The position numbers and the translations under genes were made by a program. Below are positions 30,291-35,683 of a DNA stretch of 35,683 bases, piece by piece; position 1 is the first letter of the stretch, and every line of letters begins with the position of its first letter. A model generated the notes under the pieces. The model was not told the origin of the DNA. It was given only the letters and a program-made list of their open reading frames with translations, and searched no databases. Where the stretch lies: contig CAYLMH010000011.1 of assembly GCA_964385055.1 (NCBI GenBank), positions 1 to 35,683 on the forward strand. The letters are read 5' to 3'. This DNA comes from JACRPI01 sp964385055. GTDB taxonomy: Archaea; Nanobdellota; Nanobdellia; Woesearchaeales; DSVV01.

Positions 30291-30572
30291 ATGAATGGAA
30301 AAAGATTAGTATCAAATTTTGAGTTAGGAGATCAATTACGTGCAATTGAACGAGCGGGAGTACGAGTACCACAACTAAAAAGATCACTATATTCACCAAA
30401 ATATGTAGGGCAAAGAGGAGATGTAGAGATTTATGATCATAGAGGAGCAGAAGTACAAGTCCATCCAGGTCATGTTATTGACTACCAGGGAAATGTAGTT
30501 CATCTTGTGCGATTAGAACAACAAGCTGCTCACAAACGAGGAGAAATACCTGCTCAAATATTATATCAATAA
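30291..30572 (+). CDS. Small uncharacterised protein (93 residues)
   Basis: Not recognised. The first half is basic and helical (LGDQLRAIERAGVRVPQLKR); the second is probably beta-rich (GDVEIYDHRGAEVQVHPGHV, then IDYQGNVVHLVRL). It is soluble and has no cysteines. AGGTGA at 30281-30286 supports the ATG at 30291, and a TATA-like CAATAAATAG lies at 30246-30255 right after the hairpin pair. It is a short orphan transcript, convergent with the lipoprotein gene. Confidence 0.65.
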   Translation: MNGKRLVSNFELGDQLRAIERAGVRVPQLKRSLYSPKYVGQRGDVEIYDHRGAEVQVHPGHVIDYQGNVVHLVRLEQQAAHKRGEIPAQILYQ

Positions 30573-30594
30573 ATATTTATTTTTTATGTATCTT

Positions 30595-31713
30595 TTATTC
30601 TGCGACAATCTCCATCATGTATTCAAGAATTTCAGTCTTATACGAACTTCCTTCAAGAACAGGAAGTGTATCAACAGTATATTCTGTATTGATCGTGTTA
30701 TCTGGTCCGTTCACACGAACCCAAGCAAGAGATGTAATCGCAAGATTATTGATATCAACAGAATGCTGCACTGTTGATTGGACATGATCTTCTGATCGCT
30801 GGACAATCACAAAATAATCAACAGGAAGATATGGAACATAACGCAACGCTTCTCGTTCAACCCAATACTCTTCATCATCGCAAGTAATTCCAGATTTCAC
30901 TGCACCATGACCTTCACCAACACACCCAACAGAAGTATAATATCTATTGACAGGTCCTTCCCACTCAATGTAGAATTTCATATCAGGTTGATATCTCCCG
31001 AGCATTCCTGTTGCCATAGTCACACCATAGGAAAAGGAAACAAGGCCCATGTTGTCAGGATCAACACCTTCATAGTCAGAAAGGAAGCGATAGAGTTCAT
31101 ACAACCCATCCTGCTGGACATAGCCGTTATAATCCTCTTCTCCTGTGCTTTCTCCGCGACCATCTGCGTCAAAAACAAGAGCAATAAAACCATTTGCCGC
31201 GTATTTTTGCGCGTCAAGAATAAAACTATCTTTTGTTCCTATTCCGCCTGGAATTAAAATAGCTGCAGGATATTGATTGGAGGAAGATGCATCACTAGGT
31301 GCATACACTATTACAGCAAGTTCTGCACCACTTGTTGGATTTACGACTGTGTATTTTGAAGTAATAATACCGCGCGTTGAATCTTCTGTTTCAGAAATTT
31401 TTGTGGAGGAAACAGAAGTTGTCCATGCTGTTTCTACTGGAACTAGTTCGTAAGTGTAGGTGTCCATATCGTAAGATGATGAAGAAGGAGAAGAACCAGA
31501 ATCTGACAAAGAAGATCCTGAGGAAGGAAGAGAACAATCTTCTGTGCAAATCTCTCGATCGCGTTCAATTGCATCACAAACACCATCCCCACAACGCTGT
31601 GCTGCAAGGGAACCTACTTCCGCTTTAGTCTCTTGATCCTCTTTGTCTTCGCAAGAAGTAAGGAATAAAAGAAGAAGGAAAAGAAGAGTCAAACGAAAAA
31701 TATTTTTATTCAT
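30595..31713 (-). CDS. Secreted lipoprotein with alpha/beta-hydrolase domain
   Basis: The 372-residue protein has a signal peptide with a lipobox ending LFLTSC (Cys21), so it is probably exported and anchored by lipid. A short cysteine motif CGDGVC...C...C (Cys41, 46, 56, 60), common in surface proteins of this lineage, is followed by a serine-rich linker (about 61-82). An alpha/beta-hydrolase domain then follows: oxyanion region ILIPGGIGTKD, LVFDADGRGEST, and a nucleophile elbow VSFSYG (Ser228). A histidine is in RSEDHVQ. It has the form of a dienelactone-hydrolase/acyl-peptidase-like esterase; the substrate is unknown. The ATG at 31713 fits the TATA box at 31736-31746. Confidence 0.82.
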   Translation of the reverse strand: MNKNIFRLTLLFLLLLFLTSCEDKEDQETKAEVGSLAAQRCGDGVCDAIERDREICTEDCSLPSSGSSLSDSGSSPSSSSYDMDTYTYELVPVETAWTTSVSSTKISETEDSTRGIITSKYTVVNPTSGAELAVIVYAPSDASSSNQYPAAILIPGGIGTKDSFILDAQKYAANGFIALVFDADGRGESTGEEDYNGYVQQDGLYELYRFLSDYEGVDPDNMGLVSFSYGVTMATGMLGRYQPDMKFYIEWEGPVNRYYTSVGCVGEGHGAVKSGITCDDEEYWVEREALRYVPYLPVDYFVIVQRSEDHVQSTVQHSVDINNLAITSLAWVRVNGPDNTINTEYTVDTLPVLEGSSYKTEILEYMMEIVAE

Positions 31714-31735
31714 AGTATACTCAAACAAAAAGAAC

Positions 31736-31746
31736 TATAAAAAAGT
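31736..31746 (-). promoter_or_regulatory. TATA box of the lipoprotein hydrolase gene
   Basis: On the minus strand TTTTTTATAGT is centred about 28 bases before the ATG at 31713. Confidence 0.55.
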
Positions 31747-31776
31747 ATTCTAAAAAAAGAATTAAAAACTATTTTT

Positions 31777-32100
31777 TTAGCCAAAAGTCAGAATTTTGTC
31801 TGATTCTTCGACTAATTTCAATAAATCTTTCATAGTTGAAATAGGACAAACGTTGCTGCCTTCTTTTTCTCTTGATTTTAGGCAAGTTCCGCAAGCCAAT
31901 ATTTTCCCTTTGTTTTCAGTAAATAAAGCAACCTGTTCTCTGACATTATGTTTTTCATCTTGAATATCTTCTATTTCAACCCCTTTATTTATGAGAAAAA
32001 CCTTTGTTTCGTGGTTTGCTTTTAATGAAGTAATGCCAAATCTTAACGCGTTCCAAACAACCTCTGCTTCATTTGTTCCAAGAATAATCCCTATTTTCAT
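31777..32100 (-). CDS. DsrE-family sulfur-relay-like protein
   Basis: The 107-residue protein has the DsrE/DsrF alpha/beta fold, with GIILGTNEAEVVWNALRFGI at the start, the VFLINKGVEIEDI strand-helix, and three cysteines (Cys70, Cys73, Cys85) in ILACGTCLKSREKEGSNVC. Family members carry sulfur as persulfide on a cysteine at this position, or act in related redox roles. AGGTGAT precedes its ATG, 4 bases behind the SHOCT gene. It is the third gene of the arsR operon. Confidence 0.85.
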   Translation of the reverse strand: MKIGIILGTNEAEVVWNALRFGITSLKANHETKVFLINKGVEIEDIQDEKHNVREQVALFTENKGKILACGTCLKSREKEGSNVCPISTMKDLLKLVEESDKILTFG

Positions 32101-32104
32101 TATA

Positions 32105-32398
32105 TCACCTGTTAAGCTCTTTTTTTATTTCTTCATACTGTTTTTTTGATATTTCACCAGAAGCATATCTTTTTTTAAGTATGATTGATGAATCTTCCTC
32201 TTTCTTGCCTGACTGAACTGCATTGATAAGAGTAACAACCAGCCATATTAATACTCCCCAAAATAGAATCATAAATAGAAAACCAAAACCCATTCCAAAG
32301 CCCATCATACCATAGCCACCCATTCCAAAAATTCCAAAAAAGAGCAATAATGCTACTGCAACAAGAACCAAAATCAATATATTTTTGTTTTCTTTCAT
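32105..32398 (-). CDS. Membrane protein with C-terminal SHOCT domain
   Basis: The 97-residue protein has an N-terminal hydrophobic helix (ILILVLVAVALLLFFGIF), a glycine/methionine-rich stretch (GMGGYGMMGFGMGFGF), and a second membrane helix (ILFWGVLIWLVVTLI). It ends with a SHOCT motif (LKKRYASGEISKKQYEEIKK), a short oligomerisation helix often at the C-terminus of small membrane proteins. The Met-rich part could bind soft metals but this is inference. GAGGG precedes the ATG; it lies 20 bases behind arsR. Confidence 0.85.
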   Translation of the reverse strand: MKENKNILILVLVAVALLLFFGIFGMGGYGMMGFGMGFGFLFMILFWGVLIWLVVTLINAVQSGKKEEDSSIILKKRYASGEISKKQYEEIKKELNR

Positions 32399-32418
32399 AG
32401 TAATCCCTCAATGTTTGT

Positions 32419-32712
32419 TTAACAGTTTCGTAATCTTTCAGCTAAAACTTCTTTTATTATGTCAAAAGCTTTGATGATTTTTGGGTTTGTAAGTTCGTAA
32501 TAGATATTTTTTCCCTTTCTATCTGAAGTAACAATCCCTTTAGACTTCATAATAGATAAATGCTGAGAAATATTCGCTTGACTCAGTTTTGTTTTTTTAA
32601 TGAGCTCTGTGACAGACAGTTCTTTATCTCTCAAAAGATTTAATATTTCTAATCTTGTAGGGTTTGAGAATACTTTACACATTTCAGCATGAATTTGGTA
32701 TATTTCATCCAT
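32419..32712 (-). CDS. ArsR-family winged-helix repressor
   Basis: The 97-residue protein is a small ArsR/SmtB-type regulator. It has EMCKVFSNPTRLEILNLLRD, the DNA-binding helix LTELIKKTKLSQANISQHLS and the wing DRKGKNIYYELTNPKII. It has cysteines at positions 12 and 97, which could sense a metal, sulfide or redox signal, but no known metal motif (ELCVCDL) is present. It heads a tight operon with SHOCT and DsrE-like genes. A palindrome TTAGAATATCCTAA between TATA box and ATG is the likely autoregulatory operator. Confidence 0.9.
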   Translation of the reverse strand: MDEIYQIHAEMCKVFSNPTRLEILNLLRDKELSVTELIKKTKLSQANISQHLSIMKSKGIVTSDRKGKNIYYELTNPKIIKAFDIIKEVLAERLRNC

Positions 32713-32719
32713 AAGAACA

Positions 32720-32733
32720 TTAGAATATCCTAA
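32720..32733. promoter_or_regulatory. Probable ArsR operator
   Basis: TTAGAATATCCTAA is an imperfect palindrome (TTAG-N6-CTAA) lying between the TATA box (32735-32747) and the arsR ATG, over the expected transcription start. Binding there would block initiation. Confidence 0.5.
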
Positions 32734-32734
32734 T

Positions 32735-32747
32735 ATTTAAATATATT
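32735..32747 (-). promoter_or_regulatory. TATA box of the arsR-SHOCT-dsrE operon
   Basis: On the minus strand AATATATTTAAAT is centred about 28 bases before the ATG at 32712. Confidence 0.6.
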
Positions 32748-32827
32748 TTGGTTATAAGATAGAAAAAAACAGACAAATAACGAAAAAGCACCACAAGCAA
32801 ACAAGACAAATTTCCCAAAATCGCAAA

Positions 32828-32839
32828 GCATATAAATCT
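32828..32839 (+). promoter_or_regulatory. TATA box of the topoisomerase VI operon
   Basis: GCATATAAATCT is centred about 26 bases before the ATG at 32859. Confidence 0.65.
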
Positions 32840-32858
32840 CTCCAAAAACAAAAATTCT

Positions 32859-34571
32859 ATGGCACAGACAACATTGGGAGAAAACACTGAAGACAGCAAA
32901 ATCAAAGCAGTGGAACTCGCAAAAGCGCAACGAGAGATCGGCGTTGCAGAATTCTTCGCAAAAAACAGACATCTTCTTGGCTTCGATAACAAAAGAAAAG
33001 CGCTTCTTACCACAATCAAAGAAGCAGTAGACAATTCCTTAGACGCGTGCGAAGAAGCAGAGATTCTTCCAGAAATCCAAGTAGAAATTATTGAAATTGG
33101 AGAAGAAAAATTCAGAATCATTGTTGAAGATAATGGTCCGGGAATTGTCAAAAAGCAAATTCCAAAAATTTTCGCGAAACTCTTGTATGGAAGCAAGTTC
33201 CACAAACTTGCGCAAACACGAGGACAACAAGGAATTGGAATTAGCGCAGCAGTGATGTACGCGCAATTAACAACAGGAAAACCTGCGAAAATTCTCTCCA
33301 AAATCGCGAAAGACAAACCAGCGACGTATATGGAATTAATGCTGGATACAAAAACAAACAATCCTTCTATCAAAGCAGAAGAAGAAAAAGATTGGCCAGA
33401 AAAAGAGCACGGCACAAGAATTGAAGTGGATTTAGAAGGTTCCTATCAAAAAGGATCACAATCTGTTGATCAGTATCTCAAAGAAACCGCGATTGTGAAT
33501 CCGCACACAACAATTATTTACACCAATCCAAAAGCAGAGCAGATTATTTTCCCGCGAGCAACAGAAATAAAACCAAGAAAAGCAATGGAAATCAAGCCGC
33601 ATCCGTATGGAGTAGAACTAGGGATATTACTCGACATGATGCATGCGACAGAAAGCAGAACGTTGCAAGCATTTTTCACCACAGAGTTCAGCAGAGTTGG
33701 TCCAAACACTGCGAAAGAAATTTGTTCCAACGCAGCGATTTTGCCAAACATGAAACCAAGTGAGGTTTCCAGAGAAACAGCGGAAAAGATTATTGCGGCA
33801 ATAAAAAAGACAAAGATTATTGCGCCTGCGACAGATTGTATCACGCCGATCGGCGAAGAACTCCTTGAAAAAGGATTAAAAAAAGAAGTTAACGCAGAGT
33901 TTTACGCAGCGTGCTCACGACCTGCTAGTGTCTATAGAGGAAATCCATTTGTCGTGGAGTGCGCGATTGCCTACGGAGGCGATCAGCCTGCAGAAGAACC
34001 AATGACCGTGTTACGATTCGCGAATAAAGTTCCATTATTGTTCCAGCAGGGAGCGTGCGCAGTCACAAAATCCCTCATCAGTACAAACTGGAGAAGTTAT
34101 GGATTATCACAAAGCACGGGCGCGCTTCCTATGGCGCCGATTACCATTGTCATTCACATTGCATCTGTTTGGGTTCCGTTTACCAGCGAAAGCAAAGAAG
34201 CGATTGCGCACTATCCAGAAATCATCAAAGAAGTAAAGCTCGCGGTGCAAGAATGTGGGCGAAAACTCAGCAGTTATATTTACAAAAAGAAAAGAATTGG
34301 AGAAGAACTCAAAAAGCGAGGGTATATTGAAAAGTATATTCCCCATATTGCAGAAGCGCTCAAAGAACTTGTTGACAATAAAGACTACCAAACAGAGAAT
34401 GTCGAAACAAGTTTGAAAGAAATCCTCGAGAGAAAACGTGGAGAAATTGAAGATATTGAAGCAGACAATCAAGAGTTTGATGAATCGTTTGCAAGTATAG
34501 GAAAGAAAGAGAAGAAGCCAAAACAAGAAGGCGAAGAAGCTGAAGAAAGTACTGATGAAGATACTGATTAG
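32859..34571 (+). CDS. top6B: DNA topoisomerase VI subunit B
   Basis: The 570-residue ATPase subunit of topoisomerase VI, a type IIB enzyme that relaxes and decatenates DNA. It has the GHKL ATP-binding motifs: Glu55 and Asn59 in IKEAVDNSLDACEEA, DNGPGI (91-96) and GQQGIGISAA (122-131). The H2TH and transducer regions follow. The last 55 residues are highly acidic (KKEKKPKQEGEEAEESTDED), a low-complexity tail that is not needed for the catalytic fold. It is 23 bases ahead of the A subunit gene, and the transcript starts leaderless. Confidence 0.96.
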   Translation: MAQTTLGENTEDSKIKAVELAKAQREIGVAEFFAKNRHLLGFDNKRKALLTTIKEAVDNSLDACEEAEILPEIQVEIIEIGEEKFRIIVEDNGPGIVKKQIPKIFAKLLYGSKFHKLAQTRGQQGIGISAAVMYAQLTTGKPAKILSKIAKDKPATYMELMLDTKTNNPSIKAEEEKDWPEKEHGTRIEVDLEGSYQKGSQSVDQYLKETAIVNPHTTIIYTNPKAEQIIFPRATEIKPRKAMEIKPHPYGVELGILLDMMHATESRTLQAFFTTEFSRVGPNTAKEICSNAAILPNMKPSEVSRETAEKIIAAIKKTKIIAPATDCITPIGEELLEKGLKKEVNAEFYAACSRPASVYRGNPFVVECAIAYGGDQPAEEPMTVLRFANKVPLLFQQGACAVTKSLISTNWRSYGLSQSTGALPMAPITIVIHIASVWVPFTSESKEAIAHYPEIIKEVKLAVQECGRKLSSYIYKKKRIGEELKKRGYIEKYIPHIAEALKELVDNKDYQTENVETSLKEILERKRGEIEDIEADNQEFDESFASIGKKEKKPKQEGEEAEESTDEDTD

Positions 34572-34594
34572 ATGAAACAAATTTAGGTGACACC

Positions 34595-35683
34595 ATGGCG
34601 GGAGAGAAAAGCGGCAAAGACATCATAAAACAAATGCAGGATATTGCGGTAAAGATTTACAACACCATCCTCAAGAAAGAAAACCCTTCTGTCAACATTC
34701 CATTGCGATCCTTAAACAACGTCAAATACGACGAGAAAGAAGGCTATTTTGAACTGATTGGAAAAGAAAAAGAGCGAACACTCACTGCGTCAACAGCAAA
34801 AACATTCGCGCAAACATTGCGCATGATGGCAATGTCCAAAGATCTCATCAAAAGCGACGATATTGCGACAAAGAGAGAGGCGTATTACATCAGCAAGAAC
34901 TGGGGAGACGCTAAATTCTTAGAGCAGCCAGAATCAGATAACGTCATGGACGACATTGAAGCAATGCTCATGACCAACAGAGAACAGATTGGATTTGTTC
35001 CTGAAGAAAAAGGCGGCGCAGTTGCTGGACAACTCGTTGTTATTGACAAAGATGAAAATGGAAAAGAATTAAAGATTGATTGCACCAAATTTGGTTCTGG
35101 CGCGTATTCTGTTCCTGTTTCTGTAGAACATTTACGATTTGAAACAAAAGCAGAGTTTATTCTCGCAATTGAAACAGCAGGTATGTTTCAACGATTAGTC
35201 AAGCACAATTACTGGAAAAAAGCAAACTGCATTTTGGTTTCCATGGGTGGCGTTCCAACGCGGGCGTGCAGACGATTTATTCGACGACTTGCAGATGACA
35301 AGAAATTGCCGGTGTATGTGTTTACAGACGGCGATCCCTATGGATTTTTTAGTATTTACCGAACATTAAAAGTAGGATCTGGAAACGCAGCGCACATCAA
35401 CGAATATTTCTGTGTTCCGCAGGCAAAGTTTATCGGCATTACGCCACAAGATATCATTGACTACAAGTTACCAACACATCCATTGAAAGAAGTGGACAAG
35501 AAAAAAATCAAAGATGTCATCAAAAATGATCCATTCTGTATTCACAGCAAAGAGTGGCAGAAAGCGTTGAAACAATTAGCAGATATGGGAAAACGTGCAG
35601 AACAGCAGGCGCTTGCGCAGCATGGATTAAACTTCGTTATTAGCGATTATCTCCCGCAGAAATTGAAGAATCAGAAGACGTGG
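34595..35683 (+). CDS. top6A: DNA topoisomerase VI subunit A (3' end beyond window)
   Basis: The 363 codons visible encode the DNA-cleaving subunit related to Spo11. Residues 97-98 in REAYYISKNWGD contain the catalytic tyrosine that forms a covalent link to DNA. The Toprim metal site is Glu193 (ILAIETAGMFQRLV) with Asp245 and Asp247 (VFTDGDPYGF); their 52- and 54-residue spacings match the family. The last visible residues (SDYLPQKLKNQKTW) are near the normal C-terminus, so only a few codons are missing. AGGTGA seven bases before the ATG (34586-34591 region) supports the start. It is in the same operon as top6B. Confidence 0.96.
   Translation, partial: MAGEKSGKDIIKQMQDIAVKIYNTILKKENPSVNIPLRSLNNVKYDEKEGYFELIGKEKERTLTASTAKTFAQTLRMMAMSKDLIKSDDIATKREAYYISKNWGDAKFLEQPESDNVMDDIEAMLMTNREQIGFVPEEKGGAVAGQLVVIDKDENGKELKIDCTKFGSGAYSVPVSVEHLRFETKAEFILAIETAGMFQRLVKHNYWKKANCILVSMGGVPTRACRRFIRRLADDKKLPVYVFTDGDPYGFFSIYRTLKVGSGNAAHINEYFCVPQAKFIGITPQDIIDYKLPTHPLKEVDKKKIKDVIKNDPFCIHSKEWQKALKQLADMGKRAEQQALAQHGLNFVISDYLPQKLKNQKTW

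Overview
The window is AT-rich archaeal chromosome, most likely from a DPANN-type archaeon of the Woesearchaeota/Pacearchaeota kind. The core genes are archaeal: both subunits of topoisomerase VI, ribosomal protein L21e next to RNA polymerase subunit F (Rpb4), aEF-1beta next to its Zn-ribbon partner, Trm1, archaeal/eukaryal-type TrpRS, class I LysRS, RtcA, ZPR1 and archaeal SepF. These are mixed with bacterial-type genes (GroES/GroEL, GlyA, a one-piece transketolase) and many short proteins without recognisable relatives. The phylum is inferred from gene content, not from a marker-gene tree.

Signals are unusually readable. Most operons have an archaeal TATA box (TTTAAA or TATATAAA type) centred about 24-30 bases before the first ATG, which implies leaderless transcripts. 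Genes inside operons, and a few first genes, have a Shine-Dalgarno sequence instead (GGAGG, AGGTGA). These two signals were used to correct many starts.

Layout. 1-3.6 kb: the tail of an unidentified gene, a tandem-domain Lrp regulator, and a pair made of a PEP-utilising swivel-domain protein and a histidine phosphatase. 3.7-9.6 kb: Trm1, aEF-1beta with a 57-residue Zn-ribbon protein, a strongly folded non-coding RNA candidate, a 666-residue coiled-coil protein, a twin-hairpin element, RtcA and ZPR1. 9.5-15.3 kb: a duplicated zpr1 tail, several lineage-specific proteins, an XRE-CBS regulator, a metallopeptidase, SepF, a methyltransferase/phosphatase pair, a second Lrp-type regulator with a 20-bp-period upstream repeat, and two copies of a small-RNA-like repeat. 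15.3-25.2 kb: NYN nuclease, TrpRS, a 749-residue membrane-anchored unknown, GlyA, a small MscS-like channel, LysRS, L21e and RpoF. 25.2-32.7 kb: GroEL/GroES, transketolase, a lipoprotein hydrolase, and an ArsR-SHOCT-DsrE operon. 32.8 kb to the end: topoisomerase VI B then A, the latter cut by the window edge just before its C-terminus.

The most unusual content is between genes. There is a 130-base three-way-junction RNA (about 5358-5490), a two-copy small RNA family ending in T-runs on the minus strand (12.0 and 15.2 kb), and three places where two long hairpins or inverted repeats sit side by side (7.6, 13.2 and 30.2 kb). No rRNA, tRNA, CRISPR array, transposase or replication origin was recognised.
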